A model generated the notes under the pieces. It saw only the letters and a program-made list of their open reading frames with translations. It had not been told where the DNA came from and made no database searches. Shown here piece after piece: positions 46,657 through 54,584 of a stretch of 64,000 bases of DNA. A program made the translations under genes and the position numbers. The stretch comes from Planctomycetota bacterium (GTDB lineage: Bacteria; Planctomycetota; Phycisphaerae; UBA1845; UTPLA1), in the NCBI GenBank assembly GCA_016235815.1, contig JACRIM010000023.1:62001-126000 (forward strand). Reading direction: 5' to 3'. How positions within the stretch are numbered: position 1 is the stretch's first letter; each line of letters begins with the position of its first letter.

Positions 46657-48228
46657 ATGAACACCTCACCATTTCAATCCAAGAACCCGATCCGACTCCT
46701 GGCGATGGCCGCGCTGCTCGCAGGCCTGGTCGCACTTCCGGTGCAGGCCGGCGACGATCCAGACCCGCAAAAGCTCGCCCAGGAAATGGAAGCCGCCTAC
46801 CGCGCCGGCCAGTATGACAAGGCCCTCACCCTCGGCGAGAAACTGCACAAGCTCGACGACGACAACCCCACCCACATGTACAACCTTGCCTGCCTCAACT
46901 GCCTCGTCGGCAAGAAGGACAAGGCCTACGAGTGGCTCGACAAGGCCGTCGACGCCGGTTGGAAGGAAGCCGACCAACTCGCCAACGACGCCGACTTCAA
47001 GACCATCCGCGGCGAAGACCGCTTCCGCGCCATCGTCAGCAAGGTCCGCAACGCCAATTCATCGAAAGCCGACAAGAAAATCGAGAAGAAGAAGCCCAAG
47101 AAGGATGACGACGACGAAGATGACGACGGCGACGACGATGATGACGATGATGACGCCGACAAGAAACCCGCCAAGGTCGAAAAGAAGTCACCCAAAAAAG
47201 AAGCCAAGGATGATGACGAGGACGACGAGGATGACGACAAAGGCGATCAGGCGGAAAAGAGCGAGCAGGTCCAGGAACTGACTCAGCAGCTCATCGCCGC
47301 GGCCGAAGCTAAGGAATACGACAAAGCCCTGAAGCTCGCGCTGAAGGCCCAGAAGATCGCCGACGTCGGTCTCACCAACTACAACGTGGCATGCATGTAC
47401 TCGCTCAAGGGCGACAAAGACAAGGCCTTTGAGTATCTCGAACGCGCCATCAAGAAGGGCGACTTCCCGCGGAGCATCACCGATCAAATGGAAGGCGACT
47501 CCGACCTCGACAACATCCGCAAGGATGCCCGCTACGAAAAGATGGTCGCCCTCGCCAAAAGCGGCAAGGCCAAAGGCGGCGACCGACGCACCGGCGGCAA
47601 CATGCAAAAGGCCGAATTCAAGTGGAAAGTCACCCTCCCCAAGAAGCACGACGCCGATGAGAAAACCCCGCTGATCGTCGTGCTCCACGGCGCAGGCGGC
47701 AACATGAACGAGGCCGCCGCGACCTGGAAGAAGGCCGCCGACAAAGCTGGTGCCATCCTATTGACACCGCAGGGCACCATGAAGCAGGGCGACGGCTTCA
47801 ACTGGGGCCAGGACATGGACACCGTCGAAGAAAACGTGTTGATGGCCATCGACAAGGTCGCAAACGAGCACAAGATCGACAAGTCGAAGATCGTGCTCGC
47901 CGGTTTCAGCCAGGGCGCGATGATGACCTGGAGCCTGGCCCTGCGAAACCCCGACACCTTCTGCGGCATCATCCCGGTCTCGGGCCCGTGCAATGCCAAG
48001 TCGGATTCCGCCTTCGACGACGCCGATCTCGCGAAGCTGAAGATCTACACCATCCTCGGCGGCGAGGACAAGGCCGAGATGCTCAAGTCCGCGAAAGATG
48101 CCGCCAAGAAACTGGAAAAGAAGGGCGCGAAGGTCAAGGTCGCCGAGTTCGAAGACCTCGGCCACGCCTACCCCGAAAACACCGATGCCGAACTGGGCAA
48201 GGCCCTCAAGTTCGTTATGGCCGACTGA
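46657..48228 (+). CDS. Exported TPR-like protein fused to an esterase, with poly-Asp linker
   Basis: A 523-residue protein with a signal peptide (to about AGA at residue 31). Two TPR-like blocks, residues 36-132 and 207-302, are similar to each other (HMYNLACLNCLVGKKDKAYE versus NYNVACMYSLKGDKDKAFE, each ending in a D-DF/L...R..RF/Y motif), so they arose by internal duplication. Between them is a Lys/Asp linker with a run of acidic residues (150-195). The C-terminal domain is a carboxylesterase/PHB-depolymerase-like hydrolase: LHGAGGN (344-349), GFSQG (S418), D471 and H503. It is predicted to be periplasmic or secreted. A terminator follows. Confidence 0.85.
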   Translation: MNTSPFQSKNPIRLLAMAALLAGLVALPVQAGDDPDPQKLAQEMEAAYRAGQYDKALTLGEKLHKLDDDNPTHMYNLACLNCLVGKKDKAYEWLDKAVDAGWKEADQLANDADFKTIRGEDRFRAIVSKVRNANSSKADKKIEKKKPKKDDDDEDDDGDDDDDDDDADKKPAKVEKKSPKKEAKDDDEDDEDDDKGDQAEKSEQVQELTQQLIAAAEAKEYDKALKLALKAQKIADVGLTNYNVACMYSLKGDKDKAFEYLERAIKKGDFPRSITDQMEGDSDLDNIRKDARYEKMVALAKSGKAKGGDRRTGGNMQKAEFKWKVTLPKKHDADEKTPLIVVLHGAGGNMNEAAATWKKAADKAGAILLTPQGTMKQGDGFNWGQDMDTVEENVLMAIDKVANEHKIDKSKIVLAGFSQGAMMTWSLALRNPDTFCGIIPVSGPCNAKSDSAFDDADLAKLKIYTILGGEDKAEMLKSAKDAAKKLEKKGAKVKVAEFEDLGHAYPENTDAELGKALKFVMAD

Positions 48229-48352
48229 TGCGCCTCCCGAACCGGGCATTGGATATTTCAGTGGGGCGGGCCTCCGTGCCCGCCACGGCATGCTGGGACG
48301 CCTGCACCACTCAACCATTCAGGCTCTGACAGCCAGTGTGATCGGCAACACC

Positions 48353-48385
48353 AAGCCCGCCGAGGAAACTCGACGGGCTTTTTTT
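48353..48385 (+). terminator. Rho-independent terminator
   Basis: AAGCCCGCCGAG, a GAAA loop and CTCGACGGGCTT form a 12-bp stem followed by a run of seven T. It closes the TPR-esterase transcript about 125 nt after its stop. Confidence 0.85.
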
Positions 48386-48465
48386 GTCCCAGTCCCACGG
48401 CCACCCCAGCCAACGCCTCGGCACATCGCTATTACAGGGCCTTCCATGATTACCCCATTACCCAT

Positions 48466-48494
48466 TTGCCCACATAGGGAACATGGGCTATACT
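48466..48494 (+). promoter_or_regulatory. Promoter of the second toxin-antitoxin pair
   Basis: TTGCCC (48466-48471) and TATACT (48489-48494) with an ideal 17-nt spacer. The antitoxin ATG at 48501 lies 6 nt after the -10, so the transcript would be leaderless. This excludes an upstream in-frame ATG at 48483. Confidence 0.6.
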
Positions 48495-48500
48495 GACATC

Positions 48501-48782
48501 ATGGCCACAGCTCCCGAAACCAGACAAGCCGATGAACGCGGCCGAATCTCCCTCGGCGCCGAGTTCGCCCATTGCACGTTCCTCGTCGAGAACGACGGCG
48601 GCACGATCATCATCCACCCGGCCCGCGTGATTCCCGAGCGCGAGGCATGGCTGTACGAAAACGAAACAGCCCTCGCCCGTGTTCGAACAGGGTTGGCACA
48701 GGCACGCGACAAAAAATTCGCCAAGCCGCCGTCACTCGACGCCGCGCGACGCCTTGCCCGGCGAATGGGCGACGATGAGTAG
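48501..48782 (+). CDS. Putative antitoxin, possibly AbrB-like
   Basis: A 93-residue protein with a short beta-rich N-terminal half (DERGRISLGAEFAHCTFLVE) that faintly resembles an AbrB/SpoVT strand pattern. The basic/helical tail (ARDKKFAKPPSLDAARRLARR) could bind a toxin. Assignment rests mainly on the next gene, a RelE/ParE-like toxin 15 nt downstream. The start follows from the promoter position. Confidence 0.6.
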   Translation: MATAPETRQADERGRISLGAEFAHCTFLVENDGGTIIIHPARVIPEREAWLYENETALARVRTGLAQARDKKFAKPPSLDAARRLARRMGDDE

Positions 48783-48797
48783 GTACACGGCATCGAC

Positions 48798-49154
48798 ATG
48801 AGCCAACGCTTCACGCTGATTTGGACCGACGAAGCCGCCGCGACGTTTCACGATTTGCAGAAAGCCGCCCTTCGCAGTCTTGCGACCCGCGGCAAGACCG
48901 ACAAGAAGAAATCCTCGAAACAAGAGGGGCTGTTCAAACAGATCGTCAAGTGTCTCAGCCTCCTGGAGGCCAACCCACGACACCCCGGTCTCAAGACCCA
49001 CGAGTTCACGTCGATCGAGCATCCCTTTAAGAAAGGCGAGAAAGTCTTCGAGGCCTACATTCAAAACAGAACACCCGGCGCGTACCGCGTGTTCTGGTGC
49101 TACGGACCGGACAAGGGCCAAGTCTCGATCATCGCCATCACCCCGCACCCGTGA
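48798..49154 (+). CDS. RelE/ParE-like toxin
   Basis: A 118-residue basic protein. The C-terminal strands (YRVFWCYGPDKGQVSIIAITPHP) and the middle KTHEFTSI segment match the RelE/ParE superfamily pattern in which a beta-sheet carries the RNA- or gyrase-binding residues. It follows the small putative antitoxin gene by 15 nt. The target (mRNA or gyrase) cannot be decided. Confidence 0.65.
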   Translation: MSQRFTLIWTDEAAATFHDLQKAALRSLATRGKTDKKKSSKQEGLFKQIVKCLSLLEANPRHPGLKTHEFTSIEHPFKKGEKVFEAYIQNRTPGAYRVFWCYGPDKGQVSIIAITPHP

Positions 49155-49193
49155 TGGCCACGCATTCCGCACACCTCGGAACGTCGCGGTCCA

Positions 49194-50345
49194 TCACTTC
49201 TCCCCCATCGCCGTCTGCAACGTAAGAATCGTCAACCCCGTCACATAATTCGCATCCCCCTCCAACCACCGATCCTTCTCATTCAACCAACTCCCATCCG
49301 GCCGTTGCAGCGAGATGATCTTGCGGCAAAGCTCCATCCGCCAGTTGTGCGGCGTGCCGCCTGCGTCGGTGATCACCGGCTGCCCCCACGCATACAAGGC
49401 GCGGGCGAAGACGTGGTAATAGTAGTACAGCCCCTCGTGGCTGCGCTTGCCGGGCAGGTTCGGGTTCTCATTCAGCGTGTAGTGATTTCTGATCCACTCG
49501 ATGCACGCCAGGATACGCGGGTCATCCTTCGTCAGCCCCGCGTACAACATGCTCTTGAAGCCGGCATAGGTCATCGACCCATACGACCGCGGCGGACCCA
49601 TGGATTCGAACAACCCCTCGTTCGCCTTGGATACGCCGCCGTCGGTGGGCGTGTAGATGAAGCCGCCATCGGTCGCGCCGCGGGCGAACTTCTGATCGTT
49701 CGTCTTCTCCAGCATCTGCGAGCGCGACACAAACACCAGCGCCTTCTGATAAACCGGATCATCCTTCGACAGCCCGCTCTGGTGCAACGCCTCCAGCATC
49801 ATCTGCGTGTTGGACAGGTCGGGCCGCTTCTTGCTGTTGTAACCAGCACCGCCATACCAGGTGTCGCTCGTCTTGATCTTCTCGGCGTCGTCGTATTGCA
49901 ACTTCGTGAGAAAGGCCTGCGCCTTGGCGACGCGCTGGCCGGCCGCATCCTTCGGCAGCGACGCGAGGAACATCAACACCACGGACGTCTGATAGTTCGC
50001 CAGGTTTTGCTTGCGGTCATAGATGCCGCCGTCGGATTGCTCGTGGCGGAGGATCGACGCGAGGGCACGTTGCACAATCGGGTGCTGCGGGCCATACGCC
50101 ACGTCCTGCGCGAACGCCTGCCCCACAATCGCCGACACCGCCGGGCCATAGTTGGCCGTCCACCCGCCATCCTTCTCCTGAGTGCGAGCAAGATAGGCAA
50201 GCCCCTTGTCGATGGCCTTCTGCGTCTCAGCGCGAAGCTCGGGCGGAAGTTTGGCGGCGTTACTGGGTGCCTGGGCGAGCGATGCACCGGCAAACGCGAG
50301 CACGATCAGACATGCGATGGAGCACGTTTGTCGATTTGCATTCAT
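49194..50345 (-). CDS. Secreted prenyltransferase/squalene-oxidase-repeat protein
   Basis: A 383-residue exported protein with signal peptide (CSIACLIVLAFAGASLAQA). It is built of alpha/alpha-barrel repeats of the squalene cyclase/terpenoid-cyclase type, visible as QEKDGGW, QSDGGIYD, TDGGFIYT and QRPDGSW motifs about 50-90 residues apart. The DXDD catalytic motif of true cyclases is absent, so it is more likely a binding or complement-like fold than a cyclase. The ATG at 50345 places the signal peptide correctly. Such proteins are common in planctomycete genomes. Confidence 0.8.
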   Translation of the reverse strand: MNANRQTCSIACLIVLAFAGASLAQAPSNAAKLPPELRAETQKAIDKGLAYLARTQEKDGGWTANYGPAVSAIVGQAFAQDVAYGPQHPIVQRALASILRHEQSDGGIYDRKQNLANYQTSVVLMFLASLPKDAAGQRVAKAQAFLTKLQYDDAEKIKTSDTWYGGAGYNSKKRPDLSNTQMMLEALHQSGLSKDDPVYQKALVFVSRSQMLEKTNDQKFARGATDGGFIYTPTDGGVSKANEGLFESMGPPRSYGSMTYAGFKSMLYAGLTKDDPRILACIEWIRNHYTLNENPNLPGKRSHEGLYYYYHVFARALYAWGQPVITDAGGTPHNWRMELCRKIISLQRPDGSWLNEKDRWLEGDANYVTGLTILTLQTAMGEK

Positions 50346-50591
50346 GTAGACGGATTCCCTTCTCTGCACGCCGAAGTGTAGCCTCTCACCTCCCCTGAAA
50401 CTCGGCGATCTTGGCGACTGGTTGGATACAGGCAGTTTGAGTCGCCGGGTTATCGCAACTCGTTAGCACTATGAGTAAGACAGGTAAGTCGGCATGAATC
50501 GTAGCGCCTTCTGCGCAGACCAACGCCTCGCAGGAATATAGTCGGCCATTTCAGATGTTCCTTTGCGAGTTAATTTTCACGTGATTGGGAG

Positions 50592-51002
50592 TCACGTCAA
50601 AAGCCTGCTAGTCGAGGTCGTACCGAGCAGCGAGGTTTGTAACGCTGGGATTGTCGCAGGGAAGTATCGTTGGAGCTCGCCGACAAACAGCCCAAGCTCC
50701 TCGCGGTCCATCGCACCAAAGATACCCACCCACTTGGTATGCATCTCTTCAATCTTGGCTTTTTTGTATTCGCGTGAGACTTCTCCAGCTATCGCGCCGA
50801 CAACGGCGACACCTAAGCCGATGAGCCAATGTCCTCCGATGGCTGCTGCCGCACCAGCACCAAGCCCAGCTCCCTCCGCAAGTGTCGCACCCTTCTCGAT
50901 GCGAACGCCAAGCTTAACGAGTTGCTGAACATCGTTTGAAAACTGAATAGTGATGGCCGATGGGCCGGGTCCGGTTCGACCTGTGGCAAGATAATTACTC
51001 AT
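50592..51002 (-). CDS. Small Gly-zipper membrane protein, unknown
   Basis: A 136-residue protein. Its middle is a Gly/Ala-rich hydrophobic stretch (GAGLGAGAAAAIGGHWLIGLG) able to span the membrane once or twice as a glycine zipper, flanked by a beta-like N terminus and a helical charged C terminus. GGAG lies upstream of the ATG. No family is recognised. It is the last of three small same-strand genes with lower G+C than their surroundings. Confidence 0.55.
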   Translation of the reverse strand: MSNYLATGRTGPGPSAITIQFSNDVQQLVKLGVRIEKGATLAEGAGLGAGAAAAIGGHWLIGLGVAVVGAIAGEVSREYKKAKIEEMHTKWVGIFGAMDREELGLFVGELQRYFPATIPALQTSLLGTTSTSRLLT

Positions 51003-51051
51003 CTGCTCTATTCTCCTGGGCTCTGCTTGGCCCTCCTTGGCGCGTTCGACT

Positions 51052-51384
51052 TTAACGACGCGATCCGCGCGCGCCTGTGTAAGGATTCACATTCGGGTAA
51101 TTCGACCAATTGTTTTGTGAAATTCCGTCGGGGTAGGAGCGATTGTGCCCGGGCACGTATGTGCCGTCGGACCGCTGGTATGGACTTACCGTCACATCGC
51201 GGTTAACGCCTGTGGGAAAACCCGCGCCTGTTGCGTATGGGTAGTACGAAACCTCTCCAGGCTTAGCGGAGAAATTCGGGCTGGAGCTCGACGACGATCC
51301 CAGCTTCATCAAACCTCGCGTGACGATTAAGGCGAGAAAGATCACGATCCATCGCCCGGATTTGCCCGATTCATTATCGCTCAT
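51052..51384 (-). CDS. Small membrane-anchored protein with NPYTG-type tail
   Basis: A 110-residue protein with one N-terminal helix (WIVIFLALIVTRGLM), a Ser-rich linker and a Tyr/Asn/Pro-rich tail (DGTYVPGHNRSYPDG and NPYTGARG). Tails with the DGTYV...NPYTG pattern occur in scattered small hypothetical proteins. The ATG at 51384 has GGAG 6 nt upstream. Function unknown. Confidence 0.55.
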   Translation of the reverse strand: MSDNESGKSGRWIVIFLALIVTRGLMKLGSSSSSSPNFSAKPGEVSYYPYATGAGFPTGVNRDVTVSPYQRSDGTYVPGHNRSYPDGISQNNWSNYPNVNPYTGARGSRR

Positions 51385-51489
51385 AGAATTCTCCAATCTT
51401 TCACCCTCAACGTCGTACTGTCTGTTTCACGCCACGGGCCGGTTAACCCCAGCGGCTGAGCTTTTGTGCCAAGTAGTACTGTTGCCGTA

Positions 51490-51885
51490 TCACAATAGCG
51501 AAAGCCACGCCACGCCGTTGATTTCAGCCACCGCTTTCAGGGTTTCTTGTTCCTCCTGTGGAAGCAGTGACCAGCCTTTACGAACTTGACTGGTGAGGGT
51601 CGCCACCCTTGCCTCGGTAGGCATTTCCTTGTAGACAACATACTCAGCCAATGCGTTCACCGCATCGTTGGATGGCAATCTCATGAACGGTGCTATCTCC
51701 AGCCAGACGACGACCTCGGCTTTTGGCTTTAGACTTACAATGTATCGCGTTGCGAGAGCTCCGTAGAGCGCTGCTTGGTGTAATGACGTCCCGTCGGGAA
51801 TTTTTTTTGGATCAAGATCGGAGATGTGCTTGTGATAGGACTTGGTCATTGCGTCTCGGATTCCCTGTGAACCAAAGATTGCCAT
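51490..51885 (-). CDS. Small cytoplasmic protein, unknown
   Basis: A 131-residue mostly helical protein without signal peptide (MAIFGSQGIRDAMTKSYHK...). It contains a hydrophobic beta-like centre (AEVVVWLEIAPFMRLPS). AAGGAT lies upstream of the ATG at 51885. It is the first gene of the three-gene minus-strand set ending at 50592, behind the promoter at 52024-52051. No homology recognised. Confidence 0.5.
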   Translation of the reverse strand: MAIFGSQGIRDAMTKSYHKHISDLDPKKIPDGTSLHQAALYGALATRYIVSLKPKAEVVVWLEIAPFMRLPSNDAVNALAEYVVYKEMPTEARVATLTSQVRKGWSLLPQEEQETLKAVAEINGVAWLSLL

Positions 51886-52023
51886 TATTAAGATCCTTTC
51901 AGTCGCCACTTGTTCGCCTAGGCCCTAACCGTCGCTCTCGCCGTTTCGCTCCAGGGGGTCGCTGCAGCGACCGATTCAGCCATAGTACCATGTAGTGGGC
52001 CGTCTTTCCTGCCTCATTGCCTA

Positions 52024-52051
52024 AATATACTACAACCTCCTACCCTTGCAA
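52024..52051 (-). promoter_or_regulatory. Putative promoter of the three-small-gene set
   Basis: On the minus strand TTGCAA (52051-52046) and TATATT (52029-52024) are 16 nt apart, about 140 nt before the first gene's ATG at 51885. Confidence 0.45.
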
Positions 52052-52073
52052 AGCAAAACATCGACCGCATTAC

Positions 52074-52136
52074 AAGCCGGTTTACCGGCCTTTCCCGGGA
52101 GGGCCACTAGGCCAGTCCATGAGGTCTGGTCAATGA
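52074..52136. repeat. Dispersed repeat module A, copy 1
   Basis: About 63 bases starting near CGGTTTACCGGCC and running to CTGGTCAA. It is closely similar, in the same orientation, to 53211-53275, so the two copies flank the dockerin gene. It contains short hairpins (CCGGTTTACCGG). Confidence 0.65.
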
Positions 52137-52198
52137 GGTGATTCGACCAGATGGAGGAGGAAGGGGGCGCGGAGCGGTTCGCAACCCCGGCCCTCGAA

Positions 52199-52244
52199 GG
52201 GCCGGGCTGGCAGCCCTTCGGGAAAGCACCGTGAACGGGGCTGG
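52199..52244. repeat. Dispersed repeat module B, copy 1
   Basis: About 46 bases (GGGCCGGGCT...GTGAACGGGGCTG) with a near-copy at 53456-53500 in the same orientation. Confidence 0.65.
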
Positions 52245-52256
52245 ACGCTGCCATCG

Positions 52257-53021
52257 TCACGGGCAGGGCACGCCGTTCAGAAGGTCGCTCACGAACATGT
52301 CGAGATCGTTCGAATCAATGCCGCCCACACCGTCCATGTTTGCGCAGGCGCACGCGCCCGGCGCGAGGAAGCAGTTGACGAACGGTTGAATGTCGCCGCC
52401 GTCCTTGAGTCCATCGGCGTTCATATCCCCCGGGCATTGGCAGAGGACCTCCGTGATCGACACGTTGTCGAGCGCACACAGGAAGTTGTTCGCCGCGCTC
52501 CCGTTGAAGAACGTGATCGTGGTCGTGGTGCTCGTCGCCGTGAAGGGCACCGTAAACAACTTCCAATTCAGCATGTTCGTCGGGCCGATGGGGTTGGTGT
52601 AACCCACGCGGGCGCCGCCGTTGATGCTGAGATCCACGGTAGCGGGGAAGAAGGGGCCGCCGGTGGCCGAGCCGACGTAGAAGCTGAGTTGATAGACCCC
52701 GCCGATCATCGTCGCGACGTTTTGCGTCACCCCACTGGTACTCGAATTCGACGTGACGCCCGCGAGGTCGGTCCATTGGTTCCCGCTTTGGGCCTGGAAC
52801 ACGATGCCGCTCTGCGTGAAGGTTCCGCTGACCACCGATGAGTCGACGCCCACCACGGTCCACCCCGTGATGCCCGTTGACCCGCCCGCAAAATTGGTGA
52901 ATCCGCCGGAGGGGACGATCGGAACCTCGAACGAACCGTTTACGATTGGAAATGCCTTAGCCGGCGCGGCCGCCAGCGTCAGCACCGCTACGCACGCCAC
53001 GGTCAGTCGAATTGCCCGCAT
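52257..53021 (-). CDS. Secreted dockerin-type protein
   Basis: A 254-residue exported protein: signal peptide (AIRLTVACVAVLTLAAAPAKA), then a beta-sandwich of about 160 residues opening with VNGSFEVP, similar to DUF642/carbohydrate-binding-like modules. The C-terminal dockerin-like pair has GDMNADGLKDGGD and MDGVGGIDSNDL. The calcium-loop asparagine/aspartate pattern is clear in the first repeat and degenerate in the second. Such proteins may attach to cohesin-like partners at the surface. GGAGGGG precedes the ATG at 53021. Confidence 0.82.
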   Translation of the reverse strand: MRAIRLTVACVAVLTLAAAPAKAFPIVNGSFEVPIVPSGGFTNFAGGSTGITGWTVVGVDSSVVSGTFTQSGIVFQAQSGNQWTDLAGVTSNSSTSGVTQNVATMIGGVYQLSFYVGSATGGPFFPATVDLSINGGARVGYTNPIGPTNMLNWKLFTVPFTATSTTTTITFFNGSAANNFLCALDNVSITEVLCQCPGDMNADGLKDGGDIQPFVNCFLAPGACACANMDGVGGIDSNDLDMFVSDLLNGVPCP

Positions 53022-53210
53022 GGTATTCCCCTCCAGATGTGTCGGCCCCAAGGCCGACGGACGCCGAACTCCGTCACCGTTAGCCGGCGGCACTGAGACG
53101 TTCTCGCTGAGGTAGCTCGCCACCGTCAGATAAGGCCGGAAACCGGGCATGATACCATGAATAAACTACAACGACTTACTTAACACTGGCTCTAAAGAAA
53201 GGCCCGAGCC

Positions 53211-53275
53211 ACAGGCCGGTTCACCGGCCTTTCCCGAAGGGCTAATAGGCCAATCCTTCAGGACTGGTCAACAAC
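53211..53275. repeat. Dispersed repeat module A, copy 2
   Basis: Near-copy of 52074-52136, differing mainly at paired positions within its hairpins. Confidence 0.65.
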
Positions 53276-53340
53276 GCAACCCCTCTAATTTTTCCTTCCT
53301 CCCCCTCCGGTCGGCGTTGGCGACCGGACGGGGAAGCATC

Positions 53341-53446
53341 GTAGGGTCCGCTGTGCGGACCATGAAGGGGAGGTTAGCGTTTGTTTTGAACCGTCCGTGA
53401 ATGGGCACGTTCGCTCGGCCAACGTGGTCCGCACAGCGGACCCTAC
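53341..53446. repeat. Inverted pair of a 22-bp hairpin repeat (GGTCCGC family)
   Basis: The unit with core GGTCCGCTGTGCGGACC lies at 53341-53362, and its reverse complement at 53424-53446. A third copy, in the second orientation, lies at 55049-55072 inside the phage-like island. Confidence 0.75.
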
Positions 53447-53455
53447 CTGTTCGAC

Positions 53456-53500
53456 GGGCCGGGCTAACAGCCCTTGGGGAAATCCCCGTGAACGGGGCTG
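53456..53500. repeat. Dispersed repeat module B, copy 2
   Basis: Near-copy of 52199-52244, here adjacent to the GGTCCGC repeat. Confidence 0.65.
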
Positions 53501-53581
53501 AAAAACTCTGCAGCCATCCGATTGCGCCGCGAGGAACGATTGCACCACTTAATGTGCCACCCCTGCCTCGTTCGGTTGATA

Positions 53582-53664
53582 CCACGGGTCAACCGAGTTG
53601 ACCCATGCCACCCAATGCAGTTCTCATGCGATCCCACGGGTCAACTACGTTGACCCATGCCACC
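53582..53664. repeat. Two direct copies of a 32-bp repeat with GGGTCAAC palindrome
   Basis: Copies at 53582-53613 and 53633-53664 read GGGTCAACnnnGTTGACCC followed by ATGCCACCC. The arms are identical and only the 3-base centre differs. Confidence 0.75.
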
Positions 53665-53696
53665 CTTTCGAAAACAACGATTCGCCGCACGCACCA

Positions 53697-54443
53697 TCAC
53701 GTCTCCACCGTCAGCGTATTACTCGCCGCGCTTTCACCACCCACGTTCACCGCCGTGACGTAATACTGCACCGTCGTGTCGAAGGCCTGCGACGCAAAGA
53801 GTTTACTGGTCGGCGTCTTCACGCCCGTCTCAAAGAGTTTGAACGACGAGTCGCCCGGCGCCTTGCGATAGAGGCGGTAGAAATCGGCGACGCCGGTCGT
53901 GGCCGATGGAACCGGCGGCGTCCACACCAGTTTCATCATGTTTGACACTCCCGACGCCGTCTCGGCGAGATTCGTCGGCGCGGCCGGCGCGGCGAGGGCG
54001 AAGATCGGCCAGGCCCGGTAGTGCACCTCGTAGATGGCGGCGCGATCGTCGGCATCGCGAAAGGTGATGTTGAGGTTGATCAGCTCGATGCCCGTGACGA
54101 TCGCGTAGTTATCCAGGCGCGTTTTGACCGTGTCGATGAGCGTGAACGCACCATGCGCGGAGGAATCTCCGAGCCGCGGGTTCGATGTCTGTCGCAGCGC
54201 GCGGGCGACGACCAAGATGGTGAACCGCGCGCCCAGCCGGTCGGGCCACGTCTCCGGCGCGGTCGGCTCTTCAACAAATGCGACGAAGGCCGACGGCGTC
54301 CGCTCGCGAAGCATCGCATCGCGCAGCGCCGCGCGGTAGTCGCCCGACACGCCCTTGACGACGGCGAATGCGGGCGAGCCGCTGATGGTCGCGCCGGCGA
54401 GGCGCGTGATGATGGCGGATTCGAGATCACCGAGGCGGGACAT
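53697..54443 (-). CDS. Mu gp37-like protein fused to a fibronectin III domain
   Basis: A 248-residue protein. Residues 1 to about 155 resemble the DUF1834/Mu gp37 family of phage proteins (MSRLGDLESAIITRLA...; RDADDRAAIYEVHYRA), which are encoded between head and tail genes. Residues about 158-248 form a fibronectin type III domain (PTNLAETASGVSNMMKLVW, FYRLYRKAPG, YYVTAVNVGGES). Mu gp37 itself is about 190 residues and lacks FN3, so this is a fusion. ATG 54443 with AAGGA 6 nt upstream is preferred. Last gene of the capsid island. Confidence 0.7.
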   Translation of the reverse strand: MSRLGDLESAIITRLAGATISGSPAFAVVKGVSGDYRAALRDAMLRERTPSAFVAFVEEPTAPETWPDRLGARFTILVVARALRQTSNPRLGDSSAHGAFTLIDTVKTRLDNYAIVTGIELINLNITFRDADDRAAIYEVHYRAWPIFALAAPAAPTNLAETASGVSNMMKLVWTPPVPSATTGVADFYRLYRKAPGDSSFKLFETGVKTPTSKLFASQAFDTTVQYYVTAVNVGGESAASNTLTVET

Positions 54444-54511
54444 GGGGATTCCTTGAAAAGTCAAAACGTCGAAAAATCGAAAAGTCGAAATGGAGCGGCC
54501 GAGGGGGTTTT

Positions 54512-54579
54512 AGAGCCGCGACCGCGAGGAAGCGGGTGTTCTCGATTCGGAGAACCCGCTTCCTCACGGGCGCGGCTCT
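54512..54579. repeat. Long inverted repeat between capsid genes
   Basis: Arms 54512-54543 and 54550-54579 pair over about 30 bases around a 6-base loop, with the GAGGAAGCGGGT/CCCGCTTCCTC core. A related sequence with the same CCGCTTCCT...CGGGCGCGGCTC end is seen at about 55180-55257. Confidence 0.75.
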
Positions 54580-54584
54580 GACTG

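Larger units (their letters stand above)
51886..52256. other. Intergenic region with repeats and a minus-strand promoter
   Basis: This 371-base gap contains a promoter toward the small-gene set (52024-52051) and two repeat modules, at about 52074-52136 and 52199-52244, that recur in the next intergenic region. No gene is supported. Confidence 0.6.
53022..53696. other. Intergenic mosaic of at least four repeat families
   Basis: In 675 bases there is no supported gene. The region contains repeat module A (53211-53275), a hairpin family copy in both orientations (53341-53362 and 53424-53446), module B (53456-53500) and two copies of GGGTCAACnnnGTTGACCC with flanks (53582-53613 and 53633-53664). 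Confidence 0.7.

Noticed and set aside
53582-53664. Possible CRISPR-like direct repeats
   Set aside because: Only two copies about 50 bp apart, each a palindrome; no further units and no cas genes.
52257-53696. Integrase or attachment site at the edge of the capsid island
   Set aside because: The repeats found there are intergenic hairpin families that also occur elsewhere in the window, and no recombinase gene or tRNA target is present, so no att site can be claimed.
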